Shown: positions 25,600 through 33,163 of the stretch, piece by piece
Numbering within the stretch: the first letter of the stretch is position 1
Layout: every line of letters starts with the position of its first letter
Assembly: GCA_030529855.1 (NCBI GenBank)
Contig: JAUMWC010000005.1
Span: 30,157-94,156, forward strand
From: Gemella sp.
GTDB lineage: Bacteria; Bacillota; Bacilli; Staphylococcales; Gemellaceae
Direction: 5' to 3'
Length of the DNA: 64,000 bases
Translations under genes and position numbers: made by a program
The notes under the pieces: generated by a model
Seen by the model: the letters and a program-made list of their open reading frames with translations, nothing else
What the model was told of the DNA's origin: nothing
Database searches by the model: none

Positions 25600-26926
25600 G
25601 TTTTCTATAAATATTCCCTTAAGTTTGAAGGTGTCTGTATGGTATGGTACTTTTATAGCCCTTCTTTTGGCTTTTATAGTAGGGGGATCATTTTTCGCTA
25701 TAGATGAATTTTCTGACAGCGTTAGTAAAAAATCTCTAGTAGAAAATGTAAATAGTAGAGTTTACTATGACATAGAGGATTCAAGGGATGCATTTGAAGA
25801 AGGAGTTCATTATGCTGAATATGATTTGGAAACTGGGCAAATAAAAGGAATGTTACCAAGAGGGTTTCCAAATAATATCCAAAATTCTAACAATCAAGTA
25901 TCAGAAATAGAAGTAGGAGAAAGAGTATTTTACTACTATGATGTTCAAATACCTGGAGAAGATGATAAATTCTTACGTGGAGTTACAGAAGTATCGAAAA
26001 TAAAAGAAGTGCTTTATTATTTCCCTATTTTACTAATGATAATAAGCCCCTTTGTTCTATTTCTAGTAATTTATGTCGGTTATTTGATTTTAAAAAAATC
26101 CTTATCTCCGATAAGAAGTATGACTGATACAGCAGATGAAATTTCTAGATCGTCTGATTTATCTAAAAGAATAGCTATTCCAAATACAAAAGATGAAGTA
26201 GAAGTACTAGCAAAAACTTTTAACAATATGCTTATAAGTTTGGAAACTTCATCAGAAAGAGAAAAGAGATTTTCATCAGATGTTTCTCATGAACTTAGAA
26301 CACCTGTTTCAGTGATTAGAGCAGAAGCGGAGTATGCAAGTAAATATGCAGATAGTTTAGAAGAATCGAAACAATCACTAGAAGTAATCGATCGTCAGTC
26401 TAAGAGAATGACAGATATGATAAATCAAATTTTGGAAATTTCAAGATTAGATACCAAGTCTAGTGTAGAAAAAGAAGAAGTCAACTTATCAGAGATGTTA
26501 ACAAACATAGCTAAAGATTATACAAGTTTAATAGAGAAAAATAACTTGAAGTTAAATACTGACTTAGGACAAGATATAAAACTAAATGCAAATCACGATC
26601 TAATGCATAGATTAATAGATAATATATTATTGAATGCAATAAAATTTGCTGATGAAAACATTAAGATAAACTTATCTAAAGAAAATTCAAATATTAGAAT
26701 ATCTGTAATTGACGATGGACCTGGAATTCCAGATGAATATAAAGAAAAAGTATGGGAAAGATTCTACAAGGTTGACCAATCTAGAACTAGAACTGAAAAC
26801 CAATCATCAGGATTAGGTTTATCGATCTCTAAAAAAATTGCAGAATTACATAATGGAAGTATTACAATAAAAGATAATAATCCAAAAGGAACTATAATGG
26901 ATATAGTTTTCAAGGTACAAGAGTAG
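25580..26926 (+). CDS. Sensor histidine kinase
   Basis: A 448-residue membrane kinase: membrane helix 1 (about 15-40), an extracellular sensor loop of about 105 residues, helix 2 (about 146-171), HAMP (about 174-226), HisKA with phospho-acceptor His237 in SSDVSHELRTP, then a catalytic domain with N-box NHDLMHRLIDNILLNAIKF, DDGPGIP and SGLGLSIS. The ATG at 25580 has a GGGGG element 8 bases upstream inside the regulator gene; the frame extends to a TTG at 25574. Overlap shows translational coupling. The ligand is unknown; acidic PepSY proteins encoded downstream hint at an envelope or cationic-agent signal (inference). Confidence 0.95.
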   Translation: MLLKKSKFSINIPLSLKVSVWYGTFIALLLAFIVGGSFFAIDEFSDSVSKKSLVENVNSRVYYDIEDSRDAFEEGVHYAEYDLETGQIKGMLPRGFPNNIQNSNNQVSEIEVGERVFYYYDVQIPGEDDKFLRGVTEVSKIKEVLYYFPILLMIISPFVLFLVIYVGYLILKKSLSPIRSMTDTADEISRSSDLSKRIAIPNTKDEVEVLAKTFNNMLISLETSSEREKRFSSDVSHELRTPVSVIRAEAEYASKYADSLEESKQSLEVIDRQSKRMTDMINQILEISRLDTKSSVEKEEVNLSEMLTNIAKDYTSLIEKNNLKLNTDLGQDIKLNANHDLMHRLIDNILLNAIKFADENIKINLSKENSNIRISVIDDGPGIPDEYKEKVWERFYKVDQSRTRTENQSSGLGLSISKKIAELHNGSITIKDNNPKGTIMDIVFKVQE

Positions 26927-26929
26927 TAT

Positions 26930-26957
26930 AAAAGCTACTCTTTTTTATTTTTAAAAT
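26930..26957 (+). terminator. Terminator of the two-component operon
   Basis: AGAGTAG (26930-26936) pairs with CTACTCT (26945-26951), then TTTTT. Separates the kinase gene from the PepSY genes, which have their own promoters. Confidence 0.82.
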
Positions 26958-26967
26958 TAATAAGATT

Positions 26968-27000
26968 ATTCATTTTCTATTCATTTAACTTACATATAAT
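26968..27000 (+). promoter_or_regulatory. Regulon promoter 2: ATTCAT direct repeat
   Basis: ATTCAT (26968-26973), N5, ATTCAT (26979-26984), N10, TATAAT (26995-27000). It fires into a short leader that has no gene before promoter 3. Confidence 0.87.
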
Positions 27001-27006
27001 ATAAGT

Positions 27007-27022
27007 ATCTCAGGTGAGAGAT
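27007..27022 (+). other. 5'-terminal leader hairpin A
   Basis: ATCTC (27007-27011), loop AGGTGA, GAGAT (27018-27022), starting 7 bases after the -10, so it would be the very 5' end of the transcript. It matches hairpin B at 27998. Downstream sits a 10-codon frame (MKNSIQKTKK from 27021) of doubtful meaning. Confidence 0.6.
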
Positions 27023-27068
27023 GAAAAATTCAATCCAAAAAACAAAAAAATAAAAAACAAATAATAAT

Positions 27069-27101
27069 ATTCATTTTAAATTCATTTAGACAAAATATAA
27101 T
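27069..27101 (+). promoter_or_regulatory. Regulon promoter 3: ATTCAT direct repeat, drives the first PepSY gene
   Basis: ATTCAT (27069-27074), N5, ATTCAT (27080-27085), N10, TATAAT (27096-27101). Tandem with promoter 2, 101 bp apart. Confidence 0.87.
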
Positions 27102-27133
27102 AATAGTAAGATAAGAACAAGGAGATAAAATAA

Positions 27134-27703
27134 ATGAAAGACACATTAAAAGAAGTAGTAAGCTTAGGAAAACAAGCTGGGGAGCATACACTAGTATGGG
27201 CAAAAGGAAATATAAAAAAAATTACTAAGTGGTCAATAGTAGGTTTAGTAACAGTATCTTTAGTAGGTGGTGGAGTAGCAGCTGCTTACACTTATGTAGA
27301 TTATAGATTAGACAGACAAACAGCAGAAGCACAAACTAATTTAATACTTAAACAAGCACAAGGAGAAAATATTACTCTAAAAACTCCAGATGAAATCAAA
27401 AATATTGTTGCTCAAACAATTGGAAAAGACCAAGGTTCGATTTGGTTCCAAGAAGTAGAATTATACAATGGACAAGTAGCCGGTGGATATGGAGATAGAT
27501 ATGAGCGTGATTTAGATGATAGATTCGATTTTGATGAAGATGACAGATTCGAAAGAAACTATAATTTTAATAACCAAGTTATAACTACTGGCACGCAAGA
27601 CTATGTTTACCAAGTAGAAGCAAGAGAAAAATTTATGAAATATGATTTAACAATTGATGCAAAAACAGGAAAAGTTTTATCATCAAGAGTAGATAACTTT
27701 TAA
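27134..27703 (+). CDS. Exported PepSY-domain protein 1
   Basis: A 189-residue protein. A basic N-terminus of about 35 residues precedes one membrane or signal segment (WSIVGLVTVSLVGGGVAAAY, about 36-55). The exported part begins with a PepSY-like first half (KTPDEIKNIVAQTIGKD), has an acidic insert rich in Asp/Arg (about 118-138) and ends in the PepSY signature YDLTIDAKTGKVLSSRV. PepSY domains are thought to bind or inhibit extracellular ligands or proteases; here the function is unknown. Paralogous to the genes at 28071 and 28643. ATG follows AAGGAG. Two tandem ATTCAT promoters lie upstream. Confidence 0.88.
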   Translation: MKDTLKEVVSLGKQAGEHTLVWAKGNIKKITKWSIVGLVTVSLVGGGVAAAYTYVDYRLDRQTAEAQTNLILKQAQGENITLKTPDEIKNIVAQTIGKDQGSIWFQEVELYNGQVAGGYGDRYERDLDDRFDFDEDDRFERNYNFNNQVITTGTQDYVYQVEAREKFMKYDLTIDAKTGKVLSSRVDNF

Positions 27704-27708
27704 TACTA

Positions 27709-27727
27709 CATTTTAAATTTTAAAATG
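27709..27727. repeat. Perfect 19-bp palindrome between PepSY gene 1 and the small gene
   Basis: CATTTTAAA, T, TTTAAAATG. No T-run follows; it could be a weak terminator, a processing site or an operator. A TATACT box follows at about 27731. Confidence 0.5.
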
Positions 27728-27766
27728 CTACTATACTATAAGAAATTAGAAATATAGGAGAAAACA

Positions 27767-27952
27767 ATGGAGAATTTAAAAAATATAGATAAGAAAAAAA
27801 TAACCAGGTTAACAACAAATAGTATCTTATCATTGATACTATTGAGCGGTGGTTCAGCTCTCGCTAACAAAATGTATGACGATGTAAAGGTTATACAAGA
27901 GGGACAAACTCAAATAGTAGAAATAAAAGAAAAGAAAAAAATTAAAAATTAA
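27767..27952 (+). CDS. Small exported protein, probably a truncated PepSY paralogue
   Basis: 61 residues: basic start, one hydrophobic segment (ILSLILLSGGSALA, about 21-34) with a plausible signal-peptidase site, then a short charged tail ending KEKKKIKN. The N-terminus resembles those of the neighbouring PepSY proteins, but the PepSY domain is missing. A good RBS (TAGGAG) and correct spacing suggest it is still translated. It is either a degenerate copy or a small peptide acting with its neighbours. Confidence 0.6.
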   Translation: MENLKNIDKKKITRLTTNSILSLILLSGGSALANKMYDDVKVIQEGQTQIVEIKEKKKIKN

Positions 27953-27958
27953 TAAAAC

Positions 27959-27991
27959 ATTCATCTTAGATTCATAAAAGAATCATATAAT
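27959..27991 (+). promoter_or_regulatory. Regulon promoter 4: ATTCAT direct repeat, drives PepSY genes 2 and 3
   Basis: ATTCAT (27959-27964), N5, ATTCAT (27970-27975), N10, TATAAT (27986-27991). Identical spacing to the other three sites. Confidence 0.87.
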
Positions 27992-27997
27992 ATAAAT

Positions 27998-28012
27998 ATC
28001 TCAGGAAGAGAT
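27998..28012 (+). other. 5'-terminal leader hairpin B
   Basis: ATCTC (27998-28002), loop AGGAA, GAGAT (28008-28012), 7 bases after the -10, as in hairpin A. The shared stretch from TATAAT through GAGATG shows the two leaders are copies or under common constraint. Confidence 0.6.
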
Positions 28013-28070
28013 GCTAAAAATAATATATAAAACAAACAAAAAAGAACATAAAATAAAAGAGGAATAAACA

Positions 28071-28598
28071 ATGAATAAATCAGTAAAAATTTTAATGAGA
28101 AAATTAGAAGAAATTAACTTAAAGAGATTAGCAAAAGTATCAGCTGTAACTTTAGTATCACTAAGCTTAGTAGGTGGAAGTTCGGCGTATGCAGATGACA
28201 TATTTGAAGATAAAGCAAGAGCAGAACAAGTAAACTTATTAATAAACCAAGCTAAAAGTGAAAATATAACGTTAAAAAACCAAGATGAAATTAAAAAGAT
28301 TGTAGCTGAATCAATAGGAAAAGATTTAAATTCTATCAGATTTGAAAAAATAGAATTATTTGATACTTATGCAACAGATCAAGCCGGTGTAAGATATTAC
28401 AATGAAGATAGATATGATGATGACAATGATGGAGATGACAGAGATTACATAACACTTCCATCTGATAGTTCAAATAATGGTAATAACCAATCTAAAGAAT
28501 ACATCTATAAAGTAGATGCAGATGTAAACTTTATTGAATATAAATTAACGATTGATGCAAAAACAGGAAAAGTACTAACATCAAGAGTAGACAACTAA
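28071..28598 (+). CDS. Exported PepSY-domain protein 2
   Basis: 175 residues with a signal peptide (VSAVTLVSLSLVGGSSAYA, about 22-40, cleavage likely after AYA). A first PepSY half follows (KNQDEIKKIVAESIGKDLNSIRFEKIEL), then a very acidic insert of Asp/Asn residues (about 110-130) and the PepSY end YKLTIDAKTGKVLTSRV. Paralogue of the 27134 product. Start ATG has AGAGGA upstream. Behind promoter 4 and hairpin B; the next PepSY gene starts about 45 bases after its stop. Confidence 0.88.
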   Translation: MNKSVKILMRKLEEINLKRLAKVSAVTLVSLSLVGGSSAYADDIFEDKARAEQVNLLINQAKSENITLKNQDEIKKIVAESIGKDLNSIRFEKIELFDTYATDQAGVRYYNEDRYDDDNDGDDRDYITLPSDSSNNGNNQSKEYIYKVDADVNFIEYKLTIDAKTGKVLTSRVDN

Positions 28599-28642
28599 TC
28601 TTAAAATAATAAATATATATGTGTGTGAAGAAGAGAATAAAA

Positions 28643-29014
28643 ATGAAAAAGGCAATTAAAAATAATATTAAAAAAGTAGTAGCATTATCAACAGTCGGTT
28701 TAGTAACGTTATCTTTAGTAGGTGGCGGAGTAGCGTCAGCTTATGACGATGATGCAGAAGACAGATATGAAGAACAAGTTAAGTATACTTATGCTCAAAA
28801 AACAACACAAGAAAAATTAAAAACAAGAGCAGAAGTTAAAGAGATTGTTATAAAAAAATTAGGAAACTCAGCGTGGGTAGAGAGTATTGAACTATCTGAT
28901 GATTATGTAGGTCAATATATTTACGAAGTAGAAGCTCAAGTAGGTTATACTGATTACAAATTAAAAGTAGATGCAAAAACAGGAAAAGTTTTATCATCAA
29001 GAATTGATTATTAA
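28643..29014 (+). CDS. Exported PepSY-domain protein 3 (short form)
   Basis: 123 residues from ATG 28643 (frame open from ATG 28619). A signal segment (VALSTVGLVTLSLVGGGVASAY) is followed by a short acidic stretch (YDDDAEDRYEEQ) and a single compact PepSY domain ending YKLKVDAKTGKVLSSRID. It lacks the long acidic insert of its two paralogues. The start is uncertain: neither candidate has a strong Shine-Dalgarno. Probably co-transcribed with PepSY gene 2. Confidence 0.83.
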   Translation: MKKAIKNNIKKVVALSTVGLVTLSLVGGGVASAYDDDAEDRYEEQVKYTYAQKTTQEKLKTRAEVKEIVIKKLGNSAWVESIELSDDYVGQYIYEVEAQVGYTDYKLKVDAKTGKVLSSRIDY

Positions 29015-29067
29015 AATATAAAAAATCCCCAGAAAAAATAAGAAAATATAAATGTGTATATGTAAAG

Positions 29068-29099
29068 AACATCGCAGTAATATTCTGCGATGTTTTTTG
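29068..29099 (+). terminator. Terminator of the PepSY cluster
   Basis: AACATCGCAG (29068-29077) pairs with CTGCGATGTT (29085-29094), then T-run. Confidence 0.92.
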
Positions 29100-29214
29100 T
29101 GAATACAATTAAATTTTAATAAACGGTTTTATTAAAAGGTGTAAAAGCCAACATAACAAGGTTTATAGGTATTATAAACTAACTTATAATTTTAAAAGAA
29201 AATTAGTATTTTGC

Positions 29215-29243
29215 TTACATGAAAAAATAATATGTGCTATACT
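29215..29243 (+). promoter_or_regulatory. Promoter of the Bcr/CflA exporter gene
   Basis: TTACAT (29215-29220), 17-bp spacer ending TGC, TATACT (29238-29243). A perfect inverted repeat (GTTTATA, 5 bp, TATAAAC; 29161-29179) lies upstream. Confidence 0.65.
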
Positions 29244-29275
29244 AATTGTTATTAAAAATTTTTAGGAGGTAATTA

Positions 29276-30442
29276 ATGACAAAAACAAACAATAGTAAAT
29301 TATTTTTAGTCTTGTTTTTAGGAACTCTGTCTGCATTTGGACCATTCGTTACGGATTTATACTTACCAGCATTACCATATATGACAGAATATTTTGGAAC
29401 AAGTGCATCAGTAGTGCAATTAACATTAACAACATCAATGATGGGACTAGCATTAGGACAACTAGTGGTAGGACCTATAAGTGACAAGTATGGTAGAAAA
29501 AAACCATTATTAGTTTCTTTGATAATATATTTAATTAGTACGGTACTTATGATTATTGTACCTAATATCTATGCAATGATTTTCTTAAGACTTATTCAAG
29601 GTTTATCATCAGCAGGAGCAGTGGTAATCTCAAGAGCGGTTGCTACTGATAGTTATGAAGGTAATGAGTTGCGTTCATTCTTTGGATTACTTATGGCAGT
29701 TAATGGACTAGCTCCAATTATCTCGCCAGTATTCGGAGCCCTTTTATTACAATTTGTAAGTTGGAAGGGAGTATTCGTAACTTTAGCAATAATAGGAATT
29801 ATCTTATTAATCGTACTTCAAAAATTTAATGAAAGTTTAGTCGAAGAAAAACGAGTTAAAGGATCATTACTAGAAGCATATTCAAATATATTTTTAATTT
29901 TTAAAAATAAATTATTTATGGCATTAGTATTTATTCAATCATTTGCTTTTGGAACTATGTTTGGATATATTTCTTCATCGCCATTTATTCTACAAACAGG
30001 ATATGGTGTATCAAGTTTTGTATATTCTTTAATCTTTGCAGCAAACGGTTTTGGTATTATGATAGGGGCAAAAATATCATCATACTTATCTAATAAGAAA
30101 GCTATACTTACAGCTTTATCAGGATTATTATTATCAAGCTTATTTATAGCTATCACTTTGTATATTAAAGCCAATGTATTAGTAGTAGAAATTTTCTACT
30201 TTACATTAATGATTTCTATGGGAATAATGTTCCCGGCCATATCGGCAGCAGCAATGGCAGTAGAGAGAAGATACTCAGGTACAGCATCAGCAATCTTAGG
30301 ATTTTTCCCATTCTTATTTGCAGGTATTGTATCACCATTAGTGGGAATGGGTGATGTATTTATATCTACAGGTCTTACTTTAGTTGGAGCATCAGCAATA
30401 GCAATAATAATCTTCCAAATAATAAAGAAAAAAATTAATTAA
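29276..30442 (+). CDS. Bcr/CflA-family MFS multidrug exporter
   Basis: A 388-residue, twelve-helix MFS transporter. The N-terminus GTLSAFGPFVTDLYLPALP is diagnostic of the Bcr/CflA drug-resistance group, with motif A as GPISDKYGRKKPLL between helices 2 and 3, and the helix-5 motif QGLSSAGAVVISRAVATD. It is likely a proton-driven exporter of drugs or metabolites; substrate unknown. TAGGAGG lies 7 bases before the ATG. Single-gene transcript. Confidence 0.93.
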   Translation: MTKTNNSKLFLVLFLGTLSAFGPFVTDLYLPALPYMTEYFGTSASVVQLTLTTSMMGLALGQLVVGPISDKYGRKKPLLVSLIIYLISTVLMIIVPNIYAMIFLRLIQGLSSAGAVVISRAVATDSYEGNELRSFFGLLMAVNGLAPIISPVFGALLLQFVSWKGVFVTLAIIGIILLIVLQKFNESLVEEKRVKGSLLEAYSNIFLIFKNKLFMALVFIQSFAFGTMFGYISSSPFILQTGYGVSSFVYSLIFAANGFGIMIGAKISSYLSNKKAILTALSGLLLSSLFIAITLYIKANVLVVEIFYFTLMISMGIMFPAISAAAMAVERRYSGTASAILGFFPFLFAGIVSPLVGMGDVFISTGLTLVGASAIAIIIFQIIKKKIN

Positions 30443-30453
30443 CTTGAATAATA

Positions 30454-30495
30454 AAAAGGACAATATTCTATGTTACTAGAATACTGTCCTTTTAA
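30454..30495. terminator. Bidirectional terminator
   Basis: AAAAGGACA..TATTCTA (30454-30470) pairs with TAGAATA..TGTCCTTTT (30477-30493). Between the exporter (+) and the LemA-like gene (-). Confidence 0.9.
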
Positions 30496-30500
30496 ATTTA

Positions 30501-31160
30501 TTATAAAACTTTTTCTTCTTTCAAACCTAGAGCATTTCTTAATAATCCTAAAGGCATTTTATAAATAGTCATATTATAAGCAGAAACATATTCATTATGA
30601 GAAATTTTAAAATTGGCAACATCGGCGGTACATTTTCTAATTTCATCAAGAAGTTTTGCTTGTTCTTCTGTACTTGGTTTCCAATTTGAATACTCGATTT
30701 CCTTAAGAGTATCATTAACAGAAGATTTTTTAGTGTGTTCAAGAATACTTGAATCTTTATCTAGAAATTTGTTACCCAACTGTTCTTCTGAAATTTTAGT
30801 GTCAGCTGAATCTGAAGAATTTGATTTTGTTTTTACAGATTTAGTATGCATTTTTAATTCGTGTTCTCTAGCTTCTCTAATTGCTCTGTCAAATTTTTCA
30901 AGTAAGGTAGCAGAACGTTCTTCCACTGTTTTGATATCAGATAATTTTGCAGCGATACTATGTTTCATAGACATTGCATAATTATATTGTGAGAAGAAAG
31001 TTGTTACAAAAGGTGTTAAAATTGCTAAAATAAGAGCCACAAAAAGTGAAACATCAGTTGCTTCTTCATATCCTTGTAGATCAGAAATTCCACCAGCTAT
31101 AAAGGCATAAATCCAAAATGCAATAAAACCAATAAATAAATTTTTAAATAACTGTTTCAT
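30501..31160 (-). CDS. Two-helix membrane protein with a LemA-like C-terminal motif
   Basis: 219 residues: two membrane segments (about 7-27 and 38-60), a long helical cytoplasmic region with Ser/Lys-rich linker (about 105-150), and a C-terminal helix HNEYVSAYNMTIYKMPLGLL. The last part recalls the YNxxIxxFPxxLxA motif that ends LemA proteins, but the N-terminus differs, so the relation is tentative. No assigned function. ATG 31160 has AGGAG upstream. Transcribed alone. Confidence 0.72.
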   Translation of the reverse strand: MKQLFKNLFIGFIAFWIYAFIAGGISDLQGYEEATDVSLFVALILAILTPFVTTFFSQYNYAMSMKHSIAAKLSDIKTVEERSATLLEKFDRAIREAREHELKMHTKSVKTKSNSSDSADTKISEEQLGNKFLDKDSSILEHTKKSSVNDTLKEIEYSNWKPSTEEQAKLLDEIRKCTADVANFKISHNEYVSAYNMTIYKMPLGLLRNALGLKEEKVL

Positions 31161-31313
31161 AAGATTATTTCTCCTTTATTTTCCTACCTTTATTGTAAAT
31201 TATGAATTAGATTAAAGTCAAGATTTTATCAGCTTTAGTTTTATTTTTATAAAAAAATATGGTAAAATAATATGATTGTAAAGTTTATAAATTTTTAATT
31301 GGTAAGGAGTATT

Positions 31314-31961
31314 ATGGTTGCGATAGAATCTAAAGATAGTCTGTATGTAGAAAATTTATTACCGGATAGTGAAGAGTTTTTTAAAGAATTAGAAGCTTAT
31401 GCAGTAGAAAATAAAGTTCCTATTATAGATAAAATAGGAATATCTTATCTTATACAATTATTTAAAATAAAGAAAGCTAAGAATATTTTAGAAATAGGAA
31501 CAGCAATTGCTTATTCATCAATTAGACTTTGCGAAGAAGTAGGGGCAAATGTAACTACTATCGAGCGTAGTGAAGTAATGCAAGAACAAGCAGAAAAAAA
31601 TATAAAATTAAGAGGACTTGAAGATAAAATAACTATGGTTAAGGGTGATGCCTTAGTACTTCACGATGAAGTAGTAAAAAATGCTCCTTATGATGTAGTA
31701 TTTATAGATGGAGCTAAGAGTCAAAGTAGGAAGTTTTTTGAACTTTATGAACCGTACTTTGCAGATGATGTACTTGTCATAACGGACAATGTTCTTTTCA
31801 AAGGAATGGTTGCAGATCCGAGCATAATAGAAAAGAGTAAAGATTTAAGACAACTTGCTAGAAAAATTGATGAGTACAACCAGTGGCTTATGGCTCACCC
31901 TAAGTACTCAACAAGTATCTTACCATTTGGTGATGGGGTAGCAGTTACTATAAGGAAATAG
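31314..31961 (+). CDS. trmR: SAM-dependent O-methyltransferase (TrmR/YrrM-like)
   Basis: A 215-residue class I methyltransferase of the COMT-like family. SAM motif LEIGTAIAYSSIRL (about 57-70), acidic end of strand 2 in TTIERSE, and the metal-site Asp in VFIDGAKSQ and ITDNVLFKG. In Bacillus the orthologue methylates 5-hydroxyuridine in tRNA wobble positions. Context (udk and greA downstream) is the same as for yrrM. Start 31314 has AAGGAG; the longer frame from 31299 lacks one. Confidence 0.87.
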   Translation: MVAIESKDSLYVENLLPDSEEFFKELEAYAVENKVPIIDKIGISYLIQLFKIKKAKNILEIGTAIAYSSIRLCEEVGANVTTIERSEVMQEQAEKNIKLRGLEDKITMVKGDALVLHDEVVKNAPYDVVFIDGAKSQSRKFFELYEPYFADDVLVITDNVLFKGMVADPSIIEKSKDLRQLARKIDEYNQWLMAHPKYSTSILPFGDGVAVTIRK

Positions 31962-31964
31962 ATT

Positions 31965-32474
31965 ATGGTAGAGAAAATTTTAGATAAAGTTTATAAAATA
32001 ACTAAAATAATATTTTTCTTTGCTTTTACGACAAGATTACTAATAGCTTTGTACTGTTTGTTTTTTACACCAAGTATAGTAATAAGACCTGAATATACAG
32101 ATACTTTGAACGTAATATTTTTAGTAGCTTTATATTTATTACCACTTATACATCTATCAAAAAAAGTGGAGAGAAATTGGATAGGCTATCTTTCCTATGG
32201 TTTGTTTTTACTTATATATTGGGTCATAGGAGTTGGCTATTATGCTTTTTGTATGCTCTTCTTCCAACCCTTTTCTATCGATTATAAAGAAAGAGCCGGA
32301 GAATTATTTTTAGTAGAAACAACATGGGGGCTGCATGATAGACATAGTGATTATTATAGAATGAAAAATATTTTATTAATGGAAAGTAACCCTGTTTATG
32401 TAGAGGGAAATTATTTTCTGGACTCATATGCAGACCCAGGAAAGTCACATTACGATAAAAAATTAAGAGATTAG
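31965..32474 (+). CDS. Uncharacterised membrane protein
   Basis: 169 residues with about four hydrophobic segments in the first 105 residues, then a charged tail of about 65 residues (…[18 protein letters not shown]…[13 protein letters not shown]). I do not recognise a family. It starts three bases after trmR and ends 20 bases before udk, in the place where peptidase U32 genes occur in Bacillus. A membrane location is clear; the function is not. Confidence 0.75.
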   Translation: MVEKILDKVYKITKIIFFFAFTTRLLIALYCLFFTPSIVIRPEYTDTLNVIFLVALYLLPLIHLSKKVERNWIGYLSYGLFLLIYWVIGVGYYAFCMLFFQPFSIDYKERAGELFLVETTWGLHDRHSDYYRMKNILLMESNPVYVEGNYFLDSYADPGKSHYDKKLRD

Positions 32475-32494
32475 AATTTCAAGAGGAGTTTAAA

Positions 32495-33115
32495 ATGAAA
32501 AAACCTTTAGTTATTGGAATAGTTGGTGGAAGTGGAAGTGGAAAAACAACTGTTACAAAGAAGATTATTGAGGAACTAAATGAAGATAAGGTAGTCTTAA
32601 TTGAGCAAGATTACTACTACAAAAATCAAGATCATTTAACGATGGAAGAGAGAGTAAGAACTAACTATGATCATCCAGATGCATTTGATAATGATTTATT
32701 AGCTCACCATCTACAAGAACTTATTGAAGGAAAGTCAGTAGATATGCCTATTTATGATTATGTAAATCACACTAGATCTAGCGAAACTAAGCATCAAGAA
32801 GCTAAGGGGATAATAATTTTAGAAGGATTATTTGGGCTTTACTCTAAGACATTAAGAGATCAACTAGATATTAAAATTTTTGTTGATACACCAAGTGATA
32901 TTAGAATCCTTAGAAGACTATTACGTGATATGAAAGAACGTGGTCGTAGCGTTGAGTCGGTAATTAGTCAATACTTAACATCAGTTAGACCAATGCACGA
33001 GCAATACATTCAACCAACACGTCAATATGCAGACATAGTAATTCCAGATGGTGGATACAATGATATTGCAGTAGATATATTACTTACAAAAATCAAATCA
33101 ATACTAGAAAAATAA
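32495..33115 (+). CDS. udk: Uridine/cytidine kinase
   Basis: A 206-residue pyrimidine salvage kinase producing UMP or CMP. Walker [10 protein letters not shown] (about 10-18), the EQDYYYKNQ nucleoside-binding stretch, DHPDAFD and YDYVNHTRS, and the lid arginines in [14 protein letters not shown] are all in place. RBS AAGAGGAG. Middle of the trmR-udk-greA-mtnN cluster. Confidence 0.96.
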   Translation: MKKPLVIGIVGGSGSGKTTVTKKIIEELNEDKVVLIEQDYYYKNQDHLTMEERVRTNYDHPDAFDNDLLAHHLQELIEGKSVDMPIYDYVNHTRSSETKHQEAKGIIILEGLFGLYSKTLRDQLDIKIFVDTPSDIRILRRLLRDMKERGRSVESVISQYLTSVRPMHEQYIQPTRQYADIVIPDGGYNDIAVDILLTKIKSILEK

Positions 33116-33163
33116 TAGAAAAAAGTTTATAATTATAATACTAAAAAGAAAGAGGATAAAACA

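Noticed and set aside
26930..26966. Read-through operon linking the kinase gene to the PepSY genes
   Set aside because: A clear hairpin with T-run and two strong regulon promoters follow the kinase, so separate transcription is more likely.
29161..29179. Inverted repeat GTTTATA-N5-TATAAAC as exporter operator
   Set aside because: It is well upstream of the promoter, short and AT-rich, so chance is a fair explanation; it is mentioned only with the promoter.
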